From Zhongshania aliphaticivorans (GTDB lineage Bacteria; Pseudomonadota; Gammaproteobacteria; Pseudomonadales; Spongiibacteraceae), in contig NZ_CACSIJ010000011.1 in NCBI RefSeq assembly GCF_902705855.1, forward strand, positions 101,094 to 165,093: a stretch of DNA of 64,000 bases, in the 5' to 3' direction. The position numbers and the translations under genes were made by a program. Below the pieces are notes generated by a model. The model did no database searches and was not told the DNA's origin. It saw nothing but the letters and a program-made list of their open reading frames with translations. Positions 9,653-18,578 of the stretch are shown here, one piece after another. The stretch's first letter is position 1; each line of letters starts with the position of its first letter.

Positions 9653-11233
9653 TTAAATTTTGCGCTCTAGTGATTCCCAAAATGGCTTTCTTAGCTCGCG
9701 CTTTAGTATTTTTCCAGAGGCGTTGCGAGGTAACTCCTCGGTGAAGATAATTTTCTTCGGGCATTTATAGCTGGCGATCTGCGCTTTGGCGTAGTCTATC
9801 AATTCAATTTCAGTCGGGGTGCAGCCAGCATTAACGACGACTACGGCGGCCACTAATTCTCCCCATTTTTCGTCGGGAATGCCAATTACCGCTACGTCGC
9901 TAATATCGGCGTGATGGTATAGCGCGTTTTCAACTTCAATTGGGTATATATTCTCGCCGCCGCTAATAATCATGTCTTTGACGCGGTCAAAGATATAAAG
10001 ATAGTCGTCTTCGTCTTGATAGCCCGCGTCGCCGGTATGAATATAACCGTCAACCAGTGTTTTAGCGGTAGCGTCCGCATTTTTCCAATAGCTATGCATT
10101 GCCGCAGGGCTGCTGAGTAGTATCTCGCCTACCTCACCTTGTTTTACCAACTGTCCAGCACCATCGATAATTTTAATACGGGTTGACGGTATGGGGATTC
10201 CCGCAGCGCGTAAACGTGGGCTGCCTTCAATATGGTCCTGTGGTGGTAAATGTACAACGGCTCCGCATACCTCGGTCATGCCATATAGCTGGGTGAAGTC
10301 GCATTTGAGAATGTTGAGTGCATCAAGCAGTAAGGCCTCTGGCATTGGCGCCGCGCCATAAATAACGAGCTTTAATGATGACCAGTCGGTAGTGGCGGCT
10401 GCAGGTAGTAGTAATATAGTGCGTATCGCAGCGGGAACGAGAAAGGTCCTTGTCACTTTGTACGCAGGTACAAGGCGGAGAAATTCCATCGGCGAGAATT
10501 CTGGAACAATAACAGCGCTGCAACCTGTGCGAAGTGACATAAAGCAGAGTCCGATGCCACCAACATGAAAAAAGGGCATCGCCAATAAGCATACTTCATC
10601 TTGGCTTACTTCATTCCACGCCATTAGCGGATTGGCGTCGTAAATCCAGGGATCAAAGAATGCCTTGTGGGGTAGCACGACGCCTTTGGGGTGGCCGGTG
10701 GTGCCGCTGGTATATAACTGCAAAGCAGCATCGTCGGGGGAAACAGAAATGCTTGGCAGCGCGTCATTGTCGCTAGCCCAGTCATCTATTGCCGGCCATT
10801 GTTCATACGCATTATTGAGGCTGACAATGTGCTTTAGCTTTGGTGAGGCGGCGCTGACGATCTCCGCGGTGTCAAAAAACTCAGAGCCAACAAATAGCAA
10901 TTCCATATCGCTGTCATTGACAATATAGCTAAGCTCGGCGGGCGCGAGCCGCCAGTTTAGTCCCACGGTCACTGCGCCGACCTTGGCGCAGGCGAACAGC
11001 AGCTGTAGGTAGGTGTCAGAGTTTTTCGCCAGTATGCCGACCCGCGTGCCTTTGCGAATATTGGCATCAAGCAAGGCGTTGGCGAGTCGGTTACTGATTT
11101 TGTCGAGTTCACCGTAGCTGGTTTTACGGCCATTAAATATTGTTGCGTTCCTGTCTGGCTGAGCACCGGCGTGCTTAGCGATAAGTTCATTAAAACTGCG
11201 TACTGCGCTAGCGTGTGTCATGTCAGTGCTCAT
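9653..11233 (-). CDS. Acyl-CoA synthetase (AMP-binding, FadD-like)
   Basis: This 526-residue adenylate-forming enzyme most likely activates a fatty or other carboxylic acid to its CoA thioester through an acyl-AMP intermediate. Visible motifs are the P-loop LYTSGTTGHPKGVVLPH, the YGMTEVCG adenine/aromatic block, the YIHTGDAGYQDEDDYLYIFDRVKDMIISGGENIYPIEVE hinge region, and the catalytic-Lys tail PRNASGKILKREL. It is the last gene of a WS/DGAT-SDR-acyl-CoA synthetase operon with gaps of 37 and 29 bases. This fits supplying acyl-CoA for storage-lipid synthesis. Chain length cannot be told from the sequence. Confidence 0.92.
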   Translation of the reverse strand: MSTDMTHASAVRSFNELIAKHAGAQPDRNATIFNGRKTSYGELDKISNRLANALLDANIRKGTRVGILAKNSDTYLQLLFACAKVGAVTVGLNWRLAPAELSYIVNDSDMELLFVGSEFFDTAEIVSAASPKLKHIVSLNNAYEQWPAIDDWASDNDALPSISVSPDDAALQLYTSGTTGHPKGVVLPHKAFFDPWIYDANPLMAWNEVSQDEVCLLAMPFFHVGGIGLCFMSLRTGCSAVIVPEFSPMEFLRLVPAYKVTRTFLVPAAIRTILLLPAAATTDWSSLKLVIYGAAPMPEALLLDALNILKCDFTQLYGMTEVCGAVVHLPPQDHIEGSPRLRAAGIPIPSTRIKIIDGAGQLVKQGEVGEILLSSPAAMHSYWKNADATAKTLVDGYIHTGDAGYQDEDDYLYIFDRVKDMIISGGENIYPIEVENALYHHADISDVAVIGIPDEKWGELVAAVVVVNAGCTPTEIELIDYAKAQIASYKCPKKIIFTEELPRNASGKILKRELRKPFWESLERKI

Positions 11234-11262
11234 TGCGATCAGAGTGGTGGATTTAATGCTAA

Positions 11263-12033
11263 TTAGATGGGGGACTCAATTAAGCCGCCATCGACGGTCA
11301 GTGTCGTGCCATTCATATACGCACCGGCAGAATTGCTGGCTAAGAGTAGCAAGGGCACGCTTAGGTCTTCCATTTGCCCGAGGCGCTTGGAGGGGAAACC
11401 CTGTATATAACGTAGACCGCTTTCCGATGAAAAATAGCTGTCATTAATTTCGGTCACAAACCAGCCGGGACAGAGTGCGTTGACGCGAATATTTTTACGG
11501 CATAACTCCATCGCCATAGACTTGGTAAGCTGAACCACGCCAACTTTGGAGACGTTATAAGCCACTTTCATGACGCCGGTGTGCAGGCCGTAGATCGAGC
11601 CAATGTTGATAATACTGCCGGCGGTATTGTTGCTGCTCATTTGCAAAGCGGCCGCCCGCGCAACTCGCCATGCGCCGGTTAGATTGGTTTCCATTACCCA
11701 ATTCCAGTCTTCTTCTGTGGTATCTAAAAACTTCTTGGGGTCATCGGCGACACCGGCGTTATTTACGAGCACATCCACACCGCCATGTTCGCTTTGGATG
11801 GCTGCGAATGCTTTCTCTACGCTCTCTGCATTTGATACGTCCATGGGGATAGCAAAGGCCTTGCCGCCGGCCTCACGTATTGCTTCTACGGCGGTGGCCA
11901 ATTTGTCGGTGCGTCGTGCGGCGAGAATAACCGTCGCGCCCTCATTTGCTAATACCTTGGCAAAGTGCACGCCTAATCCGCTTGAGGCGCCGGTGATCAG
12001 GCTAACTTTTCCGCTTAAATTAAAGTAATTCAC
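11263..12033 (-). CDS. Short-chain dehydrogenase/reductase (SDR)
   Basis: This is a classical 256-residue SDR. It has the TGASSGLG cofactor loop, NNAGVADD, the catalytic Ser in NIGSIYGLHTG, and the catalytic YNVSK. The C-terminus is NGTTLTVDGGLIESPI. The start is taken as the GTG at 12033 (VNYFNLSGKVSLITGASSG). A longer reading frame reaching 12144 would overlap the WS/DGAT gene and add a non-SDR N-terminus. An AGGA sequence lies about 12 bases upstream. It is the middle gene of the lipid operon. The substrate is unknown; a 3-oxoacyl or alcohol substrate is plausible. Confidence 0.88.
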   Translation of the reverse strand: MNYFNLSGKVSLITGASSGLGVHFAKVLANEGATVILAARRTDKLATAVEAIREAGGKAFAIPMDVSNAESVEKAFAAIQSEHGGVDVLVNNAGVADDPKKFLDTTEEDWNWVMETNLTGAWRVARAAALQMSSNNTAGSIINIGSIYGLHTGVMKVAYNVSKVGVVQLTKSMAMELCRKNIRVNALCPGWFVTEINDSYFSSESGLRYIQGFPSKRLGQMEDLSVPLLLLASNSAGAYMNGTTLTVDGGLIESPI

Positions 12034-12070
12034 AGTGCTTATAATCCTTGTGTCTAAAGTATGGCCAAAA

Positions 12071-13597
12071 TTATTTTGGGCTATCTGCCGTCGCGCTGAC
12101 TTTGCTCGCAGCTTTATTAACGGGTGGTTTTTTCTTTGGTGCAACTTTTGATGTCGAGCTTGTTTTGTCAGCGACTGGCTTACGTAAGGCTTCGGCGGCG
12201 TTCAGCAAATCGCGGTAGGCATTATTAATGCATTGATGGTAGAAGTCAGGGTCGGGAATCATTTCGCGACAACAAATAAACGTTAGAAATACGCTTCCAA
12301 AATAGCTGTTTACTGTGTGAAATAAGCCCGCGCCGTCTAGTGGGGCACCAGCACCCAACCACGTCATGGCTTTGGCTCCACACATATACATGGGAAACTG
12401 CGGCCCCGGTACGTTTGTGACGATGGTGTGAAATACCGGCGTTTTACTAGTCAGCCCTGTGTTCGCGGCTACCCGCATACCGAGCGAAGCTAGACCAGAT
12501 GGGATTGAATTTACGATGGTTGATAGTAATTCAACGCCGACTGCATTGGCATAGGCTTTGGTGGTGGTTGCGTCACTGTGGATCAGCTTGAGTCGTTCAA
12601 TTGGATCTTCAATGTCGGTTCTTAAGTGCAGGCGCATTCCCGCCACTTCGTTACCACCGTCTGCGTTGCTATTTTCCTTGGTTCGGGTGCTAATGGGAAC
12701 ACCGGCTACCAGTGAGCTTTCTGGTAATTCATTCTTTTCTAGCAGGTAATTGCGCATCGCACCGCCAACAATACTCAATAATACGTCATTTAATGTGCAG
12801 TCTCCGACGGTATTTTTAATCTGCTTTAAATCTTGGAGTTCCATGCGCAGTCCACCGAATACTCGGTGTGGCGTTACCGTATTATTGAATCGTATACGGT
12901 CTTTTACGCCGTGATTTTCAAATGCTTTGCCGGCGTAGCCTTTGTTTTCTTCGCGGCGTGAATTGATGACTTGTTTTACTAAGCGAGTCACTTTTTGGGG
13001 CGACTTGAACATACCTAAATAGGCATTTTTAAGTAGGGTGTAAGAGCTGGGTTCCTCTTCGCCTTCCCAGTTGTCTGGGTCAGTAATGATCACTGAATTT
13101 GGGTCTAGGTCGTGAAGTGCTTCTATAATTTGGTTGCCGGTAGCGCCATCAATCGCGCTGTGGTGAATTTTAAGGTACATGGCAAAGCAGCCTGAAGGCA
13201 TGCCGTTTATATTGTCCAAACCTTCAATAATATACGCCTCCCAAGGCGGCCTGTTTAAATCCAATGGTCGACTGTGTAGGCGGGCAAGCAGTATGCAAAA
13301 CTGTCGCCAGTCGCCGGGCTGGGGAAGCGCAATGTGGCGAATATGGAACTCTAAATCGAAGTTCTTATCTTCAATCCAATACGGGCTGTCTAGGTTAAAG
13401 GGAACGCGAACAAGCTTTCTGCGGAATACTGGAGATTTGTGAATGCGCTCCTTAAACTTGGCGAGAATATCTTTAAACCTAACAATACCGTCGGGCGCAG
13501 TACTGGGGTCGTATATAAGTATGGGACTGATGTGCAGTGGTGTTGAAGTGGTTTCGTTGTAAACGAAAATAGAATCAAACTGGGATAATTGCTTCAT
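12071..13597 (-). CDS. Wax ester synthase/diacylglycerol acyltransferase, copy 1
   Basis: This 508-residue member of the bacterial WS/DGAT family esterifies acyl-CoA to fatty alcohols or diacylglycerol, making wax esters or triacylglycerols at the inner membrane. The active site HHSAIDG is at residues 145-151. The PLDLNRPPWE block precedes it, and NDVLLSIVGGAMRNYL and VTNVPGPQFPMYMCGAK follow, all typical of the family. The C-terminus (from about residue 475) is a Lys/Ala/Pro/Ser-rich low-complexity tail, absent from copy 2, which could aid membrane or droplet attachment (inference). It is the first gene of the lipid operon. Confidence 0.93.
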   Translation of the reverse strand: MKQLSQFDSIFVYNETTSTPLHISPILIYDPSTAPDGIVRFKDILAKFKERIHKSPVFRRKLVRVPFNLDSPYWIEDKNFDLEFHIRHIALPQPGDWRQFCILLARLHSRPLDLNRPPWEAYIIEGLDNINGMPSGCFAMYLKIHHSAIDGATGNQIIEALHDLDPNSVIITDPDNWEGEEEPSSYTLLKNAYLGMFKSPQKVTRLVKQVINSRREENKGYAGKAFENHGVKDRIRFNNTVTPHRVFGGLRMELQDLKQIKNTVGDCTLNDVLLSIVGGAMRNYLLEKNELPESSLVAGVPISTRTKENSNADGGNEVAGMRLHLRTDIEDPIERLKLIHSDATTTKAYANAVGVELLSTIVNSIPSGLASLGMRVAANTGLTSKTPVFHTIVTNVPGPQFPMYMCGAKAMTWLGAGAPLDGAGLFHTVNSYFGSVFLTFICCREMIPDPDFYHQCINNAYRDLLNAAEALRKPVADKTSSTSKVAPKKKPPVNKAASKVSATADSPK

Positions 13598-13911
13598 GCA
13601 CGAATTCCTCGTCGGTACTCAATGTGGTGGTTTACCTTGTCCATTTTGTGGTAGTTCAAATCTTATCGGTGAGCGCTAATATGGTTGCTGTCATTACGGG
13701 GTCTAAGTGTCATTGTTGGGGGAAATAAAAAGACCGTAAAACTGTAAACAGTTTGCGTGAGCTTCACGATAAAAATCAACACCATGAGTCGGCTTTTCAA
13801 TAGTCATTTCGGCATTCTAAGGAAGATTGTGGATATTTATTTAATTTGCTTAATTACTAATAAGCTGATGTTATCTGCAAGTATATTAAATTTTAATATT
13901 AAGGAGTTTCG
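13598..13911. promoter_or_regulatory. AT-rich divergent intergenic region
   Basis: This 314-base non-coding stretch lies between the divergent WS/DGAT and osmC-like genes and should hold both promoters. The clearest structure is an inverted repeat, AAACTGT (13739-13745) and ACAGTTT (13748-13754), separated by two bases; it could be an operator. The last 80 bases before the osmC-like start are strongly AT-rich and end in an AAGGAG ribosome-binding site. I see no convincing gene here. Confidence 0.4.
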
Positions 13912-14349
13912 ATGGACGTTTTACCTCATCACTATTCGGTTACGGTCGACGCAAATCCGGAAAATAATTTGCGGGTCTCTGCCGCTCATTTATCTGTATT
14001 GGAAGTTGCAGCCCCTAAGCAATTTGATGGCCCTGGTGATAAATGGTCACCAGAAGAATTATTGTTAGCCGCAGCCGCGAATTGCTTTGTGTTGTCATTT
14101 CGTACGGTAGCGTCTATCGCCAAATTAGAATGGCAGGCAATTCAATGCACGACAGAGGGGGTGCTGGATAAAGTCGAGCGCGCAATGCAATTTACCGAGC
14201 TCGTTACTAAAGTCGCGCTGACCATTGATTCTGAGACGTCACGTCAAAAGGCGGAGACCTTACTGGCTAAGGCTGAGAAAATTTGTATTGTGAGTAATTC
14301 CCTCACGGCGCAAAAGCGTCTAGAGATTGAGATTGTCACTAAGAGCTAA
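13912..14349 (+). CDS. OsmC/Ohr-family protein
   Basis: This 145-residue OsmC-like protein belongs to thiol peroxidases that reduce organic or fatty-acid hydroperoxides with two Cys. The first Cys lies in LLLAAAANCFVLSF, and the second in AEKICIVSNSL, at the spacing seen in the family. The early GDKWSPEELLLAAAA block is characteristic. AAGGAG sits 6 bases before the ATG. Placement beside lipid genes suits a role in detoxifying lipid peroxides, but this YhfA-like subgroup is less well characterised than Ohr. Confidence 0.85.
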   Translation: MDVLPHHYSVTVDANPENNLRVSAAHLSVLEVAAPKQFDGPGDKWSPEELLLAAAANCFVLSFRTVASIAKLEWQAIQCTTEGVLDKVERAMQFTELVTKVALTIDSETSRQKAETLLAKAEKICIVSNSLTAQKRLEIEIVTKS

Positions 14350-14377
14350 GTTTTATTTTTAGCGATTGCTAGCGATA

Positions 14378-14403
14378 CGCGGTGCCAGTAATAGGGCACC
14401 GCG
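14378..14403. terminator. Bidirectional hairpin between osmC-like and nitronate monooxygenase genes
   Basis: CGCGGTGCC (14378-14386) pairs with GGCACCGCG (14395-14403) across 8 bases. The two flanking genes converge on it. Its T-tract is weak on the plus strand. Confidence 0.5.
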
Positions 14404-14421
14404 CAGTCATTCAGCTAGAAA

Positions 14422-15408
14422 TTAATTTGGCGAGCTAAAGGATGTCGCCGCGTCCTGATATTCCTTAATCAGCGTAGACACTAGTTCTGCGGTGGTCGGA
14501 ATATTCTGTATGGCGCCGACGCCCTGACCAGCAGACCAAATTTGTTTCCATGCTCCGCCAGCTTTGTCGCCGTCTTTGTGGTCGGCATCGACTTCTAACT
14601 CTTCACCAAAATCGATGTCTGTTTTGGGCGCCAAGTTATTCGGGTCAAGTCCGGCGTTAACAATGCTGGGCTTGAGGAAGTTGGCGAACACGCCAGAAAT
14701 GTTTGGCGTATAAACAATGTCACTAGAGCCAGAATCAACAATCATTTGCTTATATTCTGGCTGCACAAGGCTTTCTTGGGTGTTGATAAAGCGCGTGCCC
14801 ATATAGGCAAGGTCGGCTCCCATCATTCGGGCGGCGGCGATATCGCTGCCCTTAGAAATTGCGCCTGCCAATAAAAGCGTTTTATCAAAGAATTGCCGTA
14901 TCTCTGCAACTAGCGCGAAGGGGTTAGTGTTACCGGCATGACCGCCCGCGCCGGCACAAACGGCGATCAAGCCGTCGACACCCGCGTCTGCTGCTTTGCG
15001 AGCGTGACGAGCATTAATGACATCGTGGAATACTAATCCGCCATAGCCGTGTATCGCATCGATGACTGATTTAACCGCGCCTAGCGAGGTAATAATCATT
15101 GGTACTTTATGCTTTACGCATAAAGCGAGGTCGGCTTCTAGGCGAGGATTGGTTTTGTGCACGATTAAGTTTACGGCAAACGGCGCGGCCCTTTTGCCGG
15201 TGTCTTTTTCATATTCTGCCAGTGACGCATTGATAGTGTTGAGCCACTCTTCAAATCCTTCACTGCTGCGTTGATTTAATGCGGGGAAAGAGCCAACCAT
15301 ACCGGATTTACAAGTCTCAATAACAAGCTCGGGGCCAGATGCCAAGAACATAGGGGCGGCAACGGCGGGCAATTGCAGGCGATTTTTCAAAAGTTCGGGG
15401 AGGGACAT
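14422..15408 (-). CDS. Nitronate monooxygenase-family FMN protein
   Basis: This 328-residue TIM-barrel flavoprotein of the 2-nitropropane dioxygenase family oxidises alkyl nitronates using FMN and O2. Visible blocks are LPAVAAPMFLASGPELVIETCKSGMVGSFPALN at the N-terminus, CAGAGGHAGNTNPFALV for phosphate/FMN binding, and LLAGAISKGSDIAAARMMGADLAYMGTRFI. Many family members have unknown natural substrates, and some are enoyl-ACP-reductase-like (FabK), so the activity is only a family call. It faces a divergent GlxA-type regulator, which may control it. Confidence 0.88.
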   Translation of the reverse strand: MSLPELLKNRLQLPAVAAPMFLASGPELVIETCKSGMVGSFPALNQRSSEGFEEWLNTINASLAEYEKDTGKRAAPFAVNLIVHKTNPRLEADLALCVKHKVPMIITSLGAVKSVIDAIHGYGGLVFHDVINARHARKAADAGVDGLIAVCAGAGGHAGNTNPFALVAEIRQFFDKTLLLAGAISKGSDIAAARMMGADLAYMGTRFINTQESLVQPEYKQMIVDSGSSDIVYTPNISGVFANFLKPSIVNAGLDPNNLAPKTDIDFGEELEVDADHKDGDKAGGAWKQIWSAGQGVGAIQNIPTTAELVSTLIKEYQDAATSFSSPN

Positions 15409-15475
15409 AGTCGCAATACTCTTCTTGGAAGGCTTTTTGGAACACTTACTCTATAGGCTTGGTTGGCTTTGGGGT

Positions 15476-15514
15476 AGTGTCTGTATTGACATTAAACATG
15501 CTGATAGAGACACT
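15476..15514. promoter_or_regulatory. Inverted repeat in the divergent promoter region
   Basis: AGTGTCT (15476-15482) and AGACACT (15508-15514) form perfect 7-bp arms around 25 bases. These include a -35-like TTGACA (15486-15491). The site lies between the nitronate monooxygenase gene and the AraC/GlxA regulator. It is a candidate operator for autoregulation. Confidence 0.35.
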
Positions 15515-15553
15515 TGGTGTTTGGGGATTTCGGAGGGCAGAGTGGGGTGAAAA

Positions 15554-16537
15554 ATGCCGAAGGTCTATGTTGTTGCTTATGAAGATTGCTATGCGGGAAG
15601 CTTGGCCAATCCGCAGGATCTGTATTTAGTCGCCAATTCCCATTGGCGTGAGCAGTATAAACGGCAGGAAGGTGTCTTTGAATGGAAGGTTCTATCCGAG
15701 GATGGTGGGCCGGTTAAGACGGCATCGGGCTTGCGAATTGCGGTCGATGGCGAGCTGACGGATTTGGGCGAAGGAAGTATCGTGGTGTTACCGGCCATGA
15801 ATTACCCTGGTGGCAAGGCATTCAGTCAAAAATTACAGGCGATGGGCACTATCATCGCGTGGCTTGGGCGCCAGTATGCCAACGGCAGTATCATTTGTGC
15901 ACATTGTACGAGTAGCTTTGTGTTGGCAGAAACTGGCTTGTTAAGTGGCTTGGGTGCGACCACGAGCTGGTGGCTGGCCGAGCAGTTTAGGCAGCGCTAC
16001 CCTGATATTGATTTACGTGCCGGCGAATTGGTTGTTGATGAAACACGTCTAATAACAGGCGGTGCCAATGGCGCTGAAATGCTCTCGGCATTGATAATGG
16101 TAGAGCGCTATATGGGCAAGGCGGTGGCATCCTTGTGCGCAAAAACCTTATTGGTCGATACCAATCTAACGCAGCAAACCCCGTATTTAATATTGCCGAG
16201 ACAGCAGGAGCATAGTGATGTGCTGGTACTGTCGGCACAGGATCATCTTGAGAAAAATCTGACGGAACCGTTTTCCTTGAATAAGCTCGCTGCGCAATTT
16301 CACGTTAGCTCAAGAACATTGATGCGGCGTTTTAAGGAAGCGGTAGGCGATACGCCGAATAGCTATTTGCAAAACCTGCGGATTGAAGCCGCGAAGAAAT
16401 TACTGGAAAGTACTGGTATGTCTTCCGAGCAAATAATGCAGCGTATCGGCTATGCCGACATCAGCTCTTTTAATCGCCTATTTCAGCGCAAAACCGGATT
16501 AACGCCAAGGTCATATCGGCAGAAGTTTGGCTATTAG
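15554..16537 (+). CDS. GlxA-family transcriptional regulator (DJ-1/PfpI domain plus AraC HTH)
   Basis: This 327-residue regulator has an N-terminal DJ-1/PfpI-like sensor domain at about residues 1-190. It contains the nucleophile-elbow-like SIICAHCTSSFVLAETGLL. The C-terminal AraC/XylS DNA-binding domain is at about 225-325: FSLNKLAAQFHVSSRTLMRRFKEAVG, then MQRIGYADISSFNRLFQRKTGLTPRSYRQKF. The ligand is unknown. It is divergent from the nitronate monooxygenase gene and is the obvious candidate regulator for it. Confidence 0.9.
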   Translation: MPKVYVVAYEDCYAGSLANPQDLYLVANSHWREQYKRQEGVFEWKVLSEDGGPVKTASGLRIAVDGELTDLGEGSIVVLPAMNYPGGKAFSQKLQAMGTIIAWLGRQYANGSIICAHCTSSFVLAETGLLSGLGATTSWWLAEQFRQRYPDIDLRAGELVVDETRLITGGANGAEMLSALIMVERYMGKAVASLCAKTLLVDTNLTQQTPYLILPRQQEHSDVLVLSAQDHLEKNLTEPFSLNKLAAQFHVSSRTLMRRFKEAVGDTPNSYLQNLRIEAAKKLLESTGMSSEQIMQRIGYADISSFNRLFQRKTGLTPRSYRQKFGY

Positions 16538-16546
16538 GCGAGAAGT

Positions 16547-17560
16547 TTAATATTTACGTTTGTAGTGGATCGGCGTATTTCCAGTCCATTTTTTAAAGGC
16601 GCGAATAAACGCACTGGCCTCAGAAAATCCGGTTAAAGCGGCCGCGTCCTCCACGCTTTTCCCCCGCGAGCTCAAATAGAAAATTGCGCTGTCGCGGCGA
16701 ACACGGTCTTTTATATCTTGGTATTGAAAACCTTCATCGCGCAGATAGCTCCGCAGAGTATGGGGGTGAATATTAAAGCCCTTAGCAAAATCACTAAAGG
16801 AGGGGTTGTCGCTGAGTTGTGCTTCTAGACGGGTACTTACTTTGTAGTGCCAACTTTTTTGAGCATAGACTTGCGTGATCATGGCTTGATTGACGTGGCT
16901 TAAAAAGGCGCTAACTGCTTGGGCGGACTTTGCCACTGGTAGATCGAGCATCGCGGATGAAAATCGTAGCTGAGACAGTGGCTGCTGAAAATAAATATCT
17001 TTGCAAAAGTACATGTCCCAATACACCTGGCGATGTGGCGTTTCTGCAAAGCAGAAGTCAACCGCGTGAAGTGGTATTTGCCGGCCGATAAGCCAGTTTG
17101 CGGTGCGATGAATATAGAATAAAAAAGATTCATATAAATAGGGATCAAACTGCCTATCGCCGCGTTCATTGTTGCTGCGGTTCAGTGATAGGTAGGCGTT
17201 GCCATTGCTGTCAGTGCTCAGTTTGGTTTCTAAGCCCCAAGGCACTAAGCGATAGAAACGGGCGAGCTTTTTTAAACTTTCGCCCAAATTACTTGAGTTG
17301 GCCGCTAGCTCCACCATCGTACTCCAGCAGCCTAATTTTTGCGGCAGGCTGCCGTAACCCATTAACTCATCGTCCATTTCTTGCATAGTGTCGCGGAGTA
17401 GATTCGCGTAGTTCTCGGCGGGTACTCGCGCCGTGGTGGACTGCAAAATCATCGGCGAAATATGATTTTTCGCCAGCAATGCCAGTTGTTTGTCAGGCTG
17501 GTGACTCAGGTTTTTTAGGCAGGCCTGAATGAAATAAATGGAGATGGTCGGCGAACGCAC
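16547..17560 (-). CDS. AraC-family transcriptional regulator
   Basis: This 337-residue regulator has an N-terminal arabinose-binding-like (OruR/PA2447-type) domain. The C-terminal AraC HTH is at about residues 235-337 (FSDFAKGFNIHPHTLRSYLRDEGFQYQ, then VEDAAALTGFSEASAFIRAFKKWTGNTPIHYKRKY). The frame starts with GTG at 17560, and the ribosome-binding site is weak. It is divergent from the SDR-thiolase-acyl-CoA dehydrogenase genes, which it likely regulates. The plus-strand GlxA-type gene converges on it, with only 9 bases between. Confidence 0.88.
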   Translation of the reverse strand: MRSPTISIYFIQACLKNLSHQPDKQLALLAKNHISPMILQSTTARVPAENYANLLRDTMQEMDDELMGYGSLPQKLGCWSTMVELAANSSNLGESLKKLARFYRLVPWGLETKLSTDSNGNAYLSLNRSNNERGDRQFDPYLYESFLFYIHRTANWLIGRQIPLHAVDFCFAETPHRQVYWDMYFCKDIYFQQPLSQLRFSSAMLDLPVAKSAQAVSAFLSHVNQAMITQVYAQKSWHYKVSTRLEAQLSDNPSFSDFAKGFNIHPHTLRSYLRDEGFQYQDIKDRVRRDSAIFYLSSRGKSVEDAAALTGFSEASAFIRAFKKWTGNTPIHYKRKY

Positions 17561-17603
17561 GGCAATAGGCTCAGCTTAATGTGATTCGGCATTATAACAA
17601 TAT

Positions 17604-17677
17604 GTCTATTTTTGTCTTCTTTTACGTCATTGTTTTAAGCAGTACAGAAGCGGAATATTGCGCACAAGTCTATTTTT
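17604..17677. promoter_or_regulatory. Repeated GTCTATTTTT motif in the AraC/SDR divergent region
   Basis: The decamer GTCTATTTTT occurs at 17604-17613 and again at 17668-17677, 64 bp apart (about six helical turns). Both lie between the AraC regulator and the SDR it faces. These could be regulator half-sites or chance AT-rich repeats. Confidence 0.3.
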
Positions 17678-17719
17678 TTGCCGCTGCGTGCGGTTCCTTC
17701 CCTCATTTGGAGAAAGTTA

Positions 17720-18490
17720 ATGGATATCAAAGGTAAAGTCGCTGTTGTTAGCGGTGGTGCATCTGGTATGGGATTAGAGATCGTTAAACGCTTGGTAAAC
17801 CTAGGTGCTAAGGCCGCGATATTTGATATGAATGCAGCGGCGGGTGAGGCGGTTGTTGTCGAGCTTGGTGAGTCAGTCATGTTTGCCGACGTAAACGTGA
17901 CCAGCGAAGAATCTGTGCAAGCAGGTGTGAACGCTACTATGGCGGCCTTCGGCGCAATCCATATTTGCGTTAACTGTGCGGGCATTGCCACCGGTAGTAA
18001 AACACTGGGCAAAGACGGCCCTTTCCCGCTGGATTTATGGCAAAAAACCTTGGCGGTTAATTTAACCGGTACTTTTAACGTGCTGCGTTTGTGCGCCGAG
18101 CAAATGGCCAAGAACACACCAGACAACGAAGACGGTGTGCGCGGTGCCATTGTTAACACCGCATCTGTTGCCGCATTTGAAGGTCAGGTTGGACAAGCGG
18201 CTTACAGTGCCAGCAAGGGCGGTATTGTGGGCATGACTTTACCTATCGCGCGGGATCTATCCACCGTGGGCATTCGGGTAAACACTATTGCGCCAGGCCT
18301 GATCAATACACCGATGTTTGAATCGTTGCCGGCACCTGTTTATCAAGCGCTTAGCAGCACGCCGCTGTTTCCAAAACGTCTTGGTCGTGCACCTGAAATC
18401 GCCCACATGGTTACCAGCATTATTGAGAACGATTACATCAACGGTGAGTGTATCCGTATGGATGCTGGCCTGCGTATGCAGCCAAAATAG
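17720..18490 (+). CDS. SDR, probable 3-hydroxyacyl-CoA dehydrogenase
   Basis: This 256-residue SDR has VVSGGASGMGLEIV (cofactor loop), CVNCAGIATGSKTLGKDGPFPLDLWQ, catalytic Ser in VNTASVAAFEGQVGQ, and YSASKGG. The sequence style closely follows the HSD17B10/FabG-like 3-hydroxy-2-methylbutyryl-CoA dehydrogenases used in beta-oxidation. The ATG at 17720 follows GGAGAAAG; longer forms add residues not seen in the family. The gene is 88 bases before a thiolase and upstream of an acyl-CoA dehydrogenase, which supports a fatty-acid or branched-chain acyl-CoA degradation role. Confidence 0.9.
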   Translation: MDIKGKVAVVSGGASGMGLEIVKRLVNLGAKAAIFDMNAAAGEAVVVELGESVMFADVNVTSEESVQAGVNATMAAFGAIHICVNCAGIATGSKTLGKDGPFPLDLWQKTLAVNLTGTFNVLRLCAEQMAKNTPDNEDGVRGAIVNTASVAAFEGQVGQAAYSASKGGIVGMTLPIARDLSTVGIRVNTIAPGLINTPMFESLPAPVYQALSSTPLFPKRLGRAPEIAHMVTSIIENDYINGECIRMDAGLRMQPK

Positions 18491-18578
18491 TTACAGGTTT
18501 TCTGCTGGTAGCGCGTTAAGTACGACCGGAACCGGTTTTCAATACGTGTTTAGTTTATGAATGATTGAGGAATTAACT

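Noticed and set aside
13757..14068. Plus-strand frame of 103 residues before and into the osmC-like gene
   Set aside because: AT-rich composition, overlaps a strongly supported family gene in another frame, no ribosome-binding site.
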